A stretch of DNA of 9,842 bases from Solirubrobacteraceae bacterium (GTDB taxonomy: Bacteria; Actinomycetota; Thermoleophilia; Solirubrobacterales; Solirubrobacteraceae): assembly GCA_030038955.1 (NCBI GenBank), contig JASHQV010000145.1:1-9842 (forward strand). The letters are read 5' to 3'. The translations under genes were made by a program, and so were the position numbers. Below are positions 1 through 5,614 of the stretch, piece after piece (the first letter of the stretch is position 1; each line of letters begins with the position of its first letter). The notes beneath the pieces are model-generated. The model did no database searches, was not told the origin of the DNA, and was given only the letters and a program-made list of their open reading frames with translations.

Positions 1-1
1 C

Positions 2-1171
2 CGCGTGCTGGCTGCCGACGGCCCGCCGGAGCTGCCGGTCCGCACGAATCCGAACGCGACCCTGCCGGCGGTTCCCTTCCACGGCGGCTGGCAGGCCGGG
101 ATCCTCACGCCGCCGCCACCCGCTGCCGTGTTCGCGGCGTTCGACGTCGTCGTCGCGACGCGGAGGGAGCTGATCGACCTGCTCAAGGAGCTGACGGTTG
201 TCTGTCGCTTTCTCGCGACGGGCGGCGTCCTACCCGACCCGCTCGGCAGCTCCGCGCCGCCCCCGGACAGCGGCACGCTCGGGACCGTGGTGCCGGCCGA
301 CGGGTTGACGATCACGGTCGGCTTCGGCTCGAGCCTGTTCGACAACCGCGCGTTCGGGATCGCCGAGCGCAAGCCGGTCCATCTGAAGCCGATGGAGCCG
401 TTCCCCAACGACAGCCTCGACCCCGGCCAGACCGGCGGCGACCTGCACCTGCAGATCTGCGGCGGCAGCCAGGACGCGGTCGTCCACGCGCTCCGGCTGA
501 TCGCCAAGCACACGCGCGGCGGCATGCAGCTGAGCTGGCGCCTCGACGGCTTCCAGTCGCCCTCGCGTCCGACCGGCGCGCCACGCAATCACTTTGGCTT
601 CAACGACGGGATCGCCAACCCGGACGTCTGGCACGAGGACGTCGCCGGCCGGCTGCTGTGGGTCGTCGACGGCGCCGGCGAGCCGGCCTGGGCGACCGGC
701 GGCACCTACCACGCGGTGCGGATCATCAAGCAGCTGGTTGAGTTCTGGGACCGGGTCTCGCTGGGCGAGCAGCAGACGATGATCGGTCGCTACCGCCCGA
801 ACGGGGCGCCGCTGGACGGCACCGAGCCGAGCGACATCCCGGACTACGCGGACGACCCGGCCGGCAACATCATTCCGCTGACGGCCCATATCCGGCTCGC
901 GAACCCGCGCACCGCCGCCACCGACGACACTCGCATCTACCGCCGCGGCTACAACTACGACCGCGGCGTCGACCTCAACGGCAACCTCGACATGGGATTG
1001 GTCTTCAACGCCTTCTGCCAGGACCTCGAGCGGCAGTACATCGCGACTCAGACGCGGCTGATCGGCGAGCCGATGGTCGACTACATCCAGCCGATCGGCG
1101 GCGGCTACTTCTTCGACTTGCCGGGCGTGCGGGACGGCGAGGACTGGTATGCGTCCGCGCTGTTCGCCTGA
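2..1171 (+). CDS. efeB: Dyp-type heme peroxidase, EfeB-like (5' truncated by window edge)
   Basis: Dye-decolorizing peroxidase of the EfeB/deferrochelatase group. Family members are usually Tat-exported heme enzymes that oxidise substrates with H2O2, and EfeB works with the EfeUO iron-uptake system. About 389 residues are visible. Counting the GTG at base 5 as residue 1, the GXXDG motif (GFNDG, 198-202) carries the distal catalytic Asp at 201. A proximal heme-ligand His stands at 295 in TAHIRLANPR, and the distal Arg lies in RRGYNY (313-318). The C terminus ends normally (GGYFFDLPG then about 15 residues). The frame is open to the left edge and no signal peptide is seen, so the true start and any Tat signal lie outside. 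The symbol rests on the EfeB-type HIRLANPR and RRGYNY blocks. Whether efeO/efeU lie upstream cannot be seen. Confidence 0.9.
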   Translation, partial: RVLAADGPPELPVRTNPNATLPAVPFHGGWQAGILTPPPPAAVFAAFDVVVATRRELIDLLKELTVVCRFLATGGVLPDPLGSSAPPPDSGTLGTVVPADGLTITVGFGSSLFDNRAFGIAERKPVHLKPMEPFPNDSLDPGQTGGDLHLQICGGSQDAVVHALRLIAKHTRGGMQLSWRLDGFQSPSRPTGAPRNHFGFNDGIANPDVWHEDVAGRLLWVVDGAGEPAWATGGTYHAVRIIKQLVEFWDRVSLGEQQTMIGRYRPNGAPLDGTEPSDIPDYADDPAGNIIPLTAHIRLANPRTAATDDTRIYRRGYNYDRGVDLNGNLDMGLVFNAFCQDLERQYIATQTRLIGEPMVDYIQPIGGGYFFDLPGVRDGEDWYASALFA

Positions 1172-1254
1172 GGTGAGGAGCTGACGCAGGCCCTCGAGGC
1201 CACGACGGGGTGGGGTGACCGCCAACGCGGGATTTCCCACTTATCGGTGTGTTT

Positions 1255-1297
1255 GCGGGTCGAAATTCGTTGGACTGTCCAACGAATTTCGACCCGC
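1255..1297. terminator. Perfect 20-bp inverted repeat, possible bidirectional terminator
   Basis: The arms 1255-1274 and 1278-1297 are exact reverse complements (GCGGGTCGAAATTCGTTGGA and its complement) around a CTG loop. The repeat lies 83 bp after the peroxidase stop and 48 bp past the tRNA 3' end, between convergent genes, which suits termination of both transcripts. No T-tract follows on either strand, so this would be a non-canonical actinobacterial-type terminator. It is noticeably richer in A/T than its surroundings and could instead be a dispersed palindromic repeat. Confidence 0.5.
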
Positions 1298-1345
1298 GAC
1301 CCGCCCGCGCTCCAGCTGCGCCCCGCGGCCAGACCAAACGACCGA

Positions 1346-1418
1346 CGCGCCCGGCAGGATTCGAACCTGCGACCTTTCGCTCCGGAGGCGAACGCTCTAT
1401 CCCCTGAGCTACGGGCGC
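1346..1418 (-). tRNA. tRNA-Arg (anticodon CCG)
   Basis: Read on the minus strand, the 73-nt cloverleaf has a 7-bp acceptor stem GCGCCCG/CGGGCGC with discriminator G. The D arm is GCTC-AGGGGATA-GAGC. The anticodon arm is TTCGC-CTCCGGA-GCGAA, giving anticodon CCG, which reads CGG. The 5-nt variable loop is AGGTC, and the T arm is GCAGG-TTCGAAT-CCTGC. All stems pair perfectly. The CCA tail is not encoded. It decodes the arginine codon CGG, which is frequent in this GC-rich window. The gene runs toward the peroxidase gene and is divergent from the LLM oxidoreductase gene. Confidence 0.97.
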
Positions 1419-1441
1419 TCGTGTGGCGGGGAGCCAGTGCG

Positions 1442-1447
1442 AGCTTA
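1442..1447 (-). promoter_or_regulatory. Possible -10 element of the tRNA-Arg promoter
   Basis: On the minus strand this is TAAGCT, fitting the actinobacterial TANNNT -10 pattern, about 24 bp upstream of the mature tRNA 5' end. That would give a short 5' leader for RNase P. No convincing -35 box is seen 17-18 bp further upstream, so the call is tentative. Confidence 0.3.
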
Positions 1448-1476
1448 TCGTGCCGCGACGGGGCGGAAGGGTGATG

Positions 1477-1490
1477 TGAGAGCGCTCGCG
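1477..1490. promoter_or_regulatory. Possible LacI-type operator palindrome
   Basis: TGAGAGCGCTCGCG has a perfect GAGCGCTC core and matches 11 of 14 positions of the CebR-like consensus TGGGAGCGCTCCCA (from memory). It lies 40-54 bp upstream of the LLM oxidoreductase start. The outer half-sites are imperfect and no LacI-family gene is in the window, so regulation is only a guess. Confidence 0.2.
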
Positions 1491-1530
1491 GGATCAGCCA
1501 TCGGTGGGGCCACGCGGGACGAGAGCGACG

Positions 1531-2382
1531 ATGTGCAACGCTTGCGCGATGGATCTTGGCGAGTACGGCGTGTGGACGACATTCCGCGCGATCGGCGAGG
1601 ACAGCGGCCCGGCGGCGGCGTCGCTGGCAGAGGAGCTTGGCTTCGGCACGCTGTGGCTCGGTGGGTCGCCGCGGCTGCCGGCGACGCGGCCGCTGCTGGC
1701 GGCGACGGACCGGCTGGTAATCGCCACCGGCATCGTCAACGTGTGGCAGTACGAGCCCGCACAGCTGGCGGCAGAGTTCGGCGAGCTCGAAGCTGAGTTT
1801 CCCGGCCGGCTGCTGGTCGGCATCGGCATCGGCCATCCCGAGGCTACCGACGAGTACCGGGCGCCGCTCGCGAAGATGACGGAGTTCCTCGACGGCCTGG
1901 ACGCGGCCGCGCAGCCACTCCCGCGCGACCGGCGCTGCCTGGCGGCGCTCGGCCCGAAGATGCTCGATCTCAGCGCCGCCCGCGGGCTCGGGACGCACCC
2001 CTATTTCACGCCGGTCGCGCATACGCGGTTCGCGCGCGAGCGGCTCGGCGCGGGCGCGCTGATCGCGCCTGAGCTGGCGTGCGTGCTGGGCGACGATCCG
2101 GGTCGCGAGCGGGCCCGGGCTTACGCGGTCGGCTATCTGCGGTTGCGCAACTACACGCGCAACCTGCTGCGGTTCGGGTTCACGCAGCCCGAGCTCGACA
2201 ACGGCGGCTCGGACCGACTGATCGACGAGCTGGTGCCGCAGGGCACGGCGGAGCAGATCGCCGCGCTTGCGCGCGCGCACATCGGCGCTGGGGCCGACCA
2301 CGTGTGCCTGCAGACGGTGGGCATCAGCGGCCTTCCAGCCGAGCAGTGGCGTGCTCTGATTGCTGCCTTGGCGCCCTCCTAG
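1531..2382 (+). CDS. LLM-class F420-dependent oxidoreductase
   Basis: A luciferase-like monooxygenase-fold (TIM barrel) protein, expected to use coenzyme F420 for hydride transfer. The substrate is unknown. The sequence resembles the compact MSMEG_4141-type F420 subfamily (about 280 aa). It has an N-terminal LGEYGVWTTFRAIGE strand, the AEELGFGTLWLGG block, a LVIATGIVNVWQY segment, GRLLVGIGIGHPE, and a C-terminal GADHVCLQTVG segment. ATG 1531 gives 283 residues and has a GAGAG ribosome-site candidate 5 bp upstream. ATG 1549 (277 residues, beginning MDLGEYGVW) fits the usual family N terminus better but lacks a Shine-Dalgarno. GTG 1504 is less likely. The gene appears monocistronic and is divergent from the tRNA. 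The family assignment is strong; the cofactor is inferred from the family. Confidence 0.88.
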   Translation: MCNACAMDLGEYGVWTTFRAIGEDSGPAAASLAEELGFGTLWLGGSPRLPATRPLLAATDRLVIATGIVNVWQYEPAQLAAEFGELEAEFPGRLLVGIGIGHPEATDEYRAPLAKMTEFLDGLDAAAQPLPRDRRCLAALGPKMLDLSAARGLGTHPYFTPVAHTRFARERLGAGALIAPELACVLGDDPGRERARAYAVGYLRLRNYTRNLLRFGFTQPELDNGGSDRLIDELVPQGTAEQIAALARAHIGAGADHVCLQTVGISGLPAEQWRALIAALAPS

Positions 2383-2565
2383 ATGAGTGACTCCAAATGG
2401 GTTGCGCGTGGGGCGTTCGGGGGACAAGCGGGACGGTGCGGGTGGGAGGCCGGCACCGCCAGCGAAGCTGGTGGTGGCAGCAGCGCTGCGTGAGCCGACC
2501 GACCGTGCCGTGTCCGCGAAGTCATCCCGGACGCATCCGCGAGTGAGCCATTTGGGATCAATCAC
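2383..2565. repeat. Long imperfect inverted repeat / structured element in the gap after the LLM gene
   Basis: The 320-bp gap 2383-2702 holds no convincing gene. Its first 183 bp begin right after the LLM stop codon and read as an imperfect inverted repeat. The outer arms 2383-2411 and 2537-2565 match at 20 of 29 positions, with an exact CCAAATGG core. With small gaps the similarity seems to continue inward for roughly 60-70 nt. Inside, near the centre, lies a 10-bp hairpin with a GAA loop (2454-2476). The element could be a MITE/REP-like unit or a structured 3' UTR acting as a terminator. No T-tract or target-site duplication is seen. The rest of the gap, 2566-2690, contains a TTGACT (2641-2646) without a matching -10 box. 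Confidence 0.45.
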
Positions 2566-2691
2566 CTAGGGCTTGGAGCAGAGCGCTCCCGGCGCACAGG
2601 CCGGACGGTCGCCGGCGGTCCGCCCGGATCGCGCGCGAGCTTGACTACGAGCCGCCGAGTCAGAGAGGGTCGCGGCCCACACGACAAGCGC

Positions 2692-2698
2692 GAGGAGG
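2692..2698 (+). promoter_or_regulatory. Strong Shine-Dalgarno for the secreted protein
   Basis: GAGGAGG lies 4 bp before the ATG at 2703. It is among the best ribosome-binding sites in the window and fixes the start, so it predicts efficient translation. Confidence 0.8.
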
Positions 2699-2702
2699 GA
2701 CC

Positions 2703-3212
2703 ATGCGCAGGCATCGACTGCTGGCGGCGGTGCTCACTGCTGCCGCCTTGGCGGCGATCGGGACGGGGGCCGCAACCAGCTCGGCCTCCCCATCTCACAA
2801 GACGACCCTGAAGTACTACTTCAAGTCCATCGGGGAGGAGTTCAAGTCGCCCTCGGGCGCCAACGTCTCGGGTAACGCGGCGCCGGCCGTCGGCGACTAC
2901 TTCTCGCAGTCGATTGATGCGTACTCGGGAACCAGCAAGCACCACGCCCGCCGGCAGAGCGCGAGCGCGGCGATCACGTGTGTCGTGATCGACGTGGTCA
3001 GCAGCTCGGATATACCCGGCCTCTGCCAGGGCGAGATCGCGATCGGCGGCTCACTGTTGCTGTCGACCTCGGAGCAGAACATCGCCAACAACCTCTCGAA
3101 CGTGCCGATCACGGGCGGCACCGGGATCTACAAGCACGCGAAGGGCACGGTCAAGACCAAGGGAGTCGGTAAGACCAACAACAGCAACGCCGTGATCACG
3201 TTCACGCGCTGA
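2703..3212 (+). CDS. Small secreted protein, allene oxide cyclase/dirigent-like barrel
   Basis: A 169-aa protein with a classic Sec signal peptide: basic MRRHR, a hydrophobic core from residues 6-20, and likely cleavage after SSA at about residue 28. The mature part is polar, rich in Ser/Gly/Asn and lacks a membrane anchor, so it should be extracellular. Two cysteines (93 and 108) flank VVIDVVSSSDIPGL and could form a disulfide. The C-terminal half has hydrophobic beta-strand patterns (EIAIGGSLLLST) followed by ITGGTGIYKHAKGTV (136-150). The G-TG-Y--A-G sequence is typical of allene oxide cyclase/dirigent-type barrels, in which the fold is clear but bacterial function is mostly unknown. No catalytic assignment is possible. 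The gene is flanked by its own leader and a convergent hairpin, so it is probably monocistronic. Confidence 0.8.
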   Translation: MRRHRLLAAVLTAAALAAIGTGAATSSASPSHKTTLKYYFKSIGEEFKSPSGANVSGNAAPAVGDYFSQSIDAYSGTSKHHARRQSASAAITCVVIDVVSSSDIPGLCQGEIAIGGSLLLSTSEQNIANNLSNVPITGGTGIYKHAKGTVKTKGVGKTNNSNAVITFTR

Positions 3213-3237
3213 GCAGCCCAGTCGCGCAGCCGGCGAC

Positions 3238-3270
3238 CGGGTCGCCCTCACGCTGCGCGAGGGCCACCCG
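3238..3270. terminator. Hairpin between convergent genes, likely bidirectional terminator
   Basis: CGGGT-C-GCCCTC (3238-3249) pairs with GAGGGC-C-ACCCG (3259-3270). That gives 11 base pairs with one C·C mismatch and a 9-nt loop. It sits 25 bp after the secreted-protein stop and 11 bp beyond the stop of the opposing gene. There is no T-tract, which is common for GC-rich actinobacterial terminators. Confidence 0.6.
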
Positions 3271-3281
3271 TGCGGTCGCCG

Positions 3282-3824
3282 TCAGCTGCAGCGCCGGCTG
3301 ACCGGGATGTTCATGCTCGGCACCGGCGGTGCGTCGCGCTTGCAGTAGGTGACCTGCCGCGCAGCCGTGTCGACGACGCCGAGGAACGGGTAGGTGACGC
3401 TCGCCGCCACCACGTCGCAGCGGAACGCCAGCCGCGCACCTGTGCTGCCGGCCGCACGCGTGCAGCCCGAGCTCGTCACCGGGCCGTCGATCGAGCCGCC
3501 TGAGACCTGGTGCTTCATGTAGCTGACCACGGCGGCGCGGATCGCGGCCGCAGGCGCGATGTGAGCTCCCAGCCTGACCACGTGGGGGGCCTGATCGTGG
3601 CCGACGATGATGTTCGCCTCGCGATTCTGCTCGGCGATCGCGGCCGCGCTCGTGACACCGGCGGGCTCGTTGGCGGTTCTATCCTCGGCGTTGACGTACA
3701 GCACGAGCGCGACCACGAACGCGATCGTGCAGCCGATCGACAGTGCCCACACCCAGTGGCTCGGCGCCCGCCGTCGCGGCGGCGGCCGGCGGCGGTTGCC
3801 GGAGGGCACCTGGCCGGTCGTCAC
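3282..3824 (-). CDS. Membrane-anchored cysteine-containing hypothetical protein
   Basis: From the GTG at 3824-3822 this is a 180-aa protein. It has a cytoplasmic Arg/Pro-rich tail (residues 10-20, RRRPPPRRR), one transmembrane helix (about 24-45, WVWALSIGCTIAFVVALVLYV), and an outside domain of about 130 residues. Four cysteines (121, 136, 161, 179) in the outer domain could form two disulfides. The C terminus includes YPFLGVVD, VTYCKRDAPPVPSMNIPV and a terminal RRCS. Codon third positions are strongly G/C, supporting real coding. The frame is open further upstream, but that would overlap rnz; GTG 3824 has GGGGAG just upstream. GTG at 3809 is an alternative. I do not recognise the family. The orientation is N-in, C-out by the positive-inside rule. 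It is divergent from rnz and convergent with the secreted protein gene. Confidence 0.75.
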   Translation of the reverse strand: MTTGQVPSGNRRRPPPRRRAPSHWVWALSIGCTIAFVVALVLYVNAEDRTANEPAGVTSAAAIAEQNREANIIVGHDQAPHVVRLGAHIAPAAAIRAAVVSYMKHQVSGGSIDGPVTSSGCTRAAGSTGARLAFRCDVVAASVTYPFLGVVDTAARQVTYCKRDAPPVPSMNIPVSRRCS

Positions 3825-3888
3825 GACTCCCCACCGATTGTCACGGCTCCCCAGCGTAGCGCTGCGGGCGCTGGCACACTGACGCTCA

Positions 3889-4839
3889 ATGGAGCTGTCG
3901 ATCTTCTTTGCCGGCACGGGCGGCTCGCTTCCGAGCCCGCGCCGCGGCCTGCCCGCGATCCTGATCCGGCGAGGCGGCGAGCGCATCCTGGTCGACTGCG
4001 GCGAGGGGACGCAGCGGCAGCTGGTCGGCTCGACCGGGCTGGTCGACCTGGATGCGATCTTCCTGACCCACTTTCATGCCGACCACTGGCTCGGGCTGCC
4101 CGGGATGCTGAAGACGTTCGACCTGCGCGGGCGCAACATGCCGCTGGCTGTGTACGGGCCGCCAGGGCTGCGAGAGCTGGTCGACGGCGTCATGCGATTC
4201 GCCGGCCGCACTGGCTACGAGCTGACGATCGTGGAGCTGGAGCCGGGTGAGGTGCTCGAGCGCGAGGACTACCGGATCGCAGCCGTGCCGGTCTCGCACC
4301 GGTCTCCCGCGTACGCCTACGTGCTGTTCGAGCACGAGCGTCCCGGGGTGTTCGATCCCGACACCGCCGTCAGGCTCGGCCTGACGCCCGGGCCCGAGTT
4401 CGGGGAGGTGCAGCGCGGCGGCACCGTGCGCGGCGTCAGCGCGTCACAGGTGATGGGGCAGCCGCGACCGGGGCGGAAGCTCGTGGTCTCGGGCGACACG
4501 CGGCCGTGCGAGTCGCTGAAGCTCGCCGCCCACGGCGCGGACGTGCTCGTGCACGAGGCCACGTTCGCGATCGAGGACGCCGAGCGGGCGTACGAGACCG
4601 GCCACTCGACCGCATCCCAGGCAGCCGGCATTGCCCGCGACGCCGAGGTGCGGATGCTGGCGATCTACCACTGCTCGATCCGCTACTCGCTCAGCATGCT
4701 GCGCGACGAGGCACGCGAGATCTTCACGCCCACCGTGCTGCCCGGGGACTTCGACACGATCGAGATCCCGTTCCCGGAGCGCGGCGCTCCCGAGCTCGTG
4801 CGCTGGCAGCGCACCAGGGCGCTGCCGGTCTCGCCCTGA
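3889..4839 (+). CDS. rnz: Ribonuclease Z (tRNA 3' endonuclease)
   Basis: A zinc metallo-beta-lactamase-fold endonuclease that trims tRNA precursors at the 3' side of the discriminator. This is relevant here because the nearby tRNA-Arg lacks an encoded CCA. The 316 residues match the usual bacterial length of about 305-320. Visible motifs are the N-terminal FAGTGGSLPSPRRG and GEGTQRQL (39-45), and the zinc motif THFHADH (His61, His63, Asp65, His66). Further ligand-type residues are His137 in VSHR, Asp203 in SGDT and His261 in YHCSIRY, with HEATF (222-226) and GHSTASQAA (238-246) also present. The exosite arm region GVFDPDTAVRLGL/GPEFGEVQRG (153-177) is intact. ATG 3889 lacks a Shine-Dalgarno, so translation may be leaderless or start from a very short leader. 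HCSIRY differs slightly from the common HISSRY, but the ligand His is kept. Confidence 0.95.
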   Translation: MELSIFFAGTGGSLPSPRRGLPAILIRRGGERILVDCGEGTQRQLVGSTGLVDLDAIFLTHFHADHWLGLPGMLKTFDLRGRNMPLAVYGPPGLRELVDGVMRFAGRTGYELTIVELEPGEVLEREDYRIAAVPVSHRSPAYAYVLFEHERPGVFDPDTAVRLGLTPGPEFGEVQRGGTVRGVSASQVMGQPRPGRKLVVSGDTRPCESLKLAAHGADVLVHEATFAIEDAERAYETGHSTASQAAGIARDAEVRMLAIYHCSIRYSLSMLRDEAREIFTPTVLPGDFDTIEIPFPERGAPELVRWQRTRALPVSP

Positions 4840-4869
4840 CCGTCGCCCCGCGCCAGATCCGCCGACGGT
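4839..4869 (+). terminator. Weak hairpin after rnz
   Basis: ACCGTCG (4839-4845) pairs with CGACGGT (4863-4869) around a 17-nt loop. It begins at the last base of the rnz stop codon and lies just before the proposed pyr promoter. The arms are only 7 bp and no T-tract follows, so this is a weak or partial terminator at best. Confidence 0.3.
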
Positions 4870-4874
4870 GCTGA

Positions 4875-4880
4875 TAGGCT
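4875..4880 (+). promoter_or_regulatory. Possible -10 box of the pyr operon promoter
   Basis: TAGGCT fits TANNNT. It would place the transcription start near 4886-4889, giving a leader of about 45 nt that carries the PyrR-binding hairpin near its 5' end. No good -35 box is visible at the right spacing. Confidence 0.35.
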
Positions 4881-4895
4881 CACTGGAGTCGCCAC

Positions 4896-4927
4896 CTTTA
4901 ACCCGGTCCCGTGAGGCCAGGAAGGAG
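4896..4927 (+). promoter_or_regulatory. PyrR-binding leader RNA overlapping the pyrR ribosome site
   Basis: After a CTTTAA (4896-4901), the RNA forms CC-c-GG-u-CC (4902-4909), a CGUGA loop (4910-4914), then GG-CC-a-GG (4915-4921). This has the layout of PyrR anti-antiterminator/binding loops (consensus UCCAGAGAGGCU in Bacillus). The GUCCCGUGAGGCC core is the form I know from actinobacterial pyrR leaders. The 3' arm reaches into the Shine-Dalgarno GGAAGGAG (4920-4927), 6 bp before the TTG start. Uridine-nucleotide-bound PyrR would stabilise the hairpin and block ribosome entry, as reported for Mycobacterium smegmatis. No terminator/antiterminator pair is seen, which argues against attenuation. 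Confidence 0.82.
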
Positions 4928-4933
4928 CACAGC

Positions 4934-5614
4934 TTGTCAGCCACGACGGTCGTCCTCGACCGCGACGACATGCGCCGCACGCTGGTGCGGATCGCGCATG
5001 AGATCGTCGAGAAGAATCCACCCTTGGCCGATCGCGTTGCTCCGTCCGATGGCGTCGCGCCGGCCGATCGCGTTGCTCCGTCCGATCACCCCGGCCACCA
5101 GCCGGCGCCAAGCAGCGACGCCGACATCGCCGCCGGTGCCCAGCTCGCGATCGTCGGCATCCACCGCCGCGGCGCCGTGCTCGCGCGGCGGCTGCAGGCG
5201 CTGACCAGCGAGCTGATCGAGCCGCCCGTCCCGCTCGGCCTCCTCGACATCTCCTTCTACCGAGACGACCTCGGGATCCGCGGCGGCGGCCTGCAGTCGC
5301 CGGTCGTGCACGCCACCCAGCTCGACTTCCCGATCGACGGCCGCACGATCGTGATCGTCGACGACGTCCTCTACACGGGCCGCACCGTGCGCGCGGCGAT
5401 CGACCAGATCTTCGACTTCGGGCGGCCCGCACGAGTCCAGCTGGCGGTGCTGATCGACCGCGGCCACCGCGAGCTGCCGATCCGCCCCGACTACGTCGGC
5501 AAGAACCTGCCGACCGCCCACGAGCAGCGGGTCAACGTGCGGGTCGAGGAGATCGATGGGAGCGAGCAGGTCACGATCGGCCCCGCTGCCGAGACTCGCA
5601 GGGCCGCCGCATGA
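4934..5614 (+). CDS. pyrR: PyrR pyrimidine operon regulator / uracil phosphoribosyltransferase
   Basis: A phosphoribosyltransferase-fold RNA-binding regulator that represses the pyr operon when UMP/UTP is high. Many homologues also convert uracil plus PRPP to UMP. The TTG at 4934 is chosen because GGAAGGAG lies 6 bp upstream; it gives 226 residues. The core is intact: DDMRRTLVRIAHEIVEKN (11-28), LAIVGIHRRGAVLARRL (71-87), LLDISFYRDDL (103-113), the PRPP loop VIVDDVLYTGRT (140-151) and LAVLIDRGHRELPI (170-183). Between helix one and the first strand an extra stretch of about 40 residues (29-68) contains three hexapeptide repeats (R/G)VAP(S/A)D. Typical PyrR is about 180 aa, so most of the excess length is this insertion and a short C-terminal tail. 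It is the first gene of the operon. ATG 4970 is a weaker alternative start. Confidence 0.95.
   Translation: MSATTVVLDRDDMRRTLVRIAHEIVEKNPPLADRVAPSDGVAPADRVAPSDHPGHQPAPSSDADIAAGAQLAIVGIHRRGAVLARRLQALTSELIEPPVPLGLLDISFYRDDLGIRGGGLQSPVVHATQLDFPIDGRTIVIVDDVLYTGRTVRAAIDQIFDFGRPARVQLAVLIDRGHRELPIRPDYVGKNLPTAHEQRVNVRVEEIDGSEQVTIGPAAETRRAAA
5033..5086 (+). repeat. Three 18-bp in-frame tandem repeats inside pyrR
   Basis: The units are 5033-5050, 5051-5068 and 5069-5086. Units 1 and 3 are identical (CGCGTTGCTCCGTCCGAT), and with the preceding bases a 25-bp exact match recurs 36 bp apart (5026-5050 and 5062-5086). The middle unit is diverged. Each encodes a hexapeptide: RVAPSD, GVAPAD, RVAPSD. The pattern indicates in-frame expansion by slippage or duplication in a linker that tolerates length change. 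Confidence 0.9.

Noticed and set aside
230..1240. 336-codon minus-strand frame opposite the peroxidase
   Set aside because: A low-complexity Arg/Val/Ala-rich shadow of a clearly recognised enzyme gene.
1346..1418. tRNA as an integration site of a mobile element
   Set aside because: No second copy of the tRNA 3' end, no integrase and no island-like genes in the window.
1215..1796. Plus-strand frames across the tRNA region
   Set aside because: They translate the antisense of the tRNA and out-of-frame LLM sequence; the RQDSNLRP-like peptide is a common misannotation.
2383..2493. 36-codon ORF starting directly after the LLM stop (MSDSKWVARG...)
   Set aside because: No ribosome site, Gly/Ser-rich tail, and its first codons lie in the inverted repeat. 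It is better explained by the repeat, so it is not called as a gene.
1105..2565. 486-codon open frame on the minus strand
   Set aside because: It runs antisense across the tRNA-Arg and the whole LLM gene, has no domain, and its protein includes the familiar artefact read from a tRNA. Long antisense frames are expected in GC-rich DNA.
2641..2646. TTGACT as a -35 box for the secreted protein
   Set aside because: No -10-like sequence occurs 16-19 bp downstream, so a promoter cannot be supported.
2971..2991. 8-bp inverted repeat CGATCACG/CGTGATCG
   Set aside because: It lies within the secreted-protein coding sequence and follows from ordinary Ile/Thr/Val/Asp codons; no regulatory role is suggested by its position.
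3851..3874. CCAGCG-N12-CGCTGG inverted repeat in the divergent rnz gap
   Set aside because: Only 6-bp arms in GC-rich DNA, with no matching regulator or clear promoter boxes, so it is too weak to call an operator.
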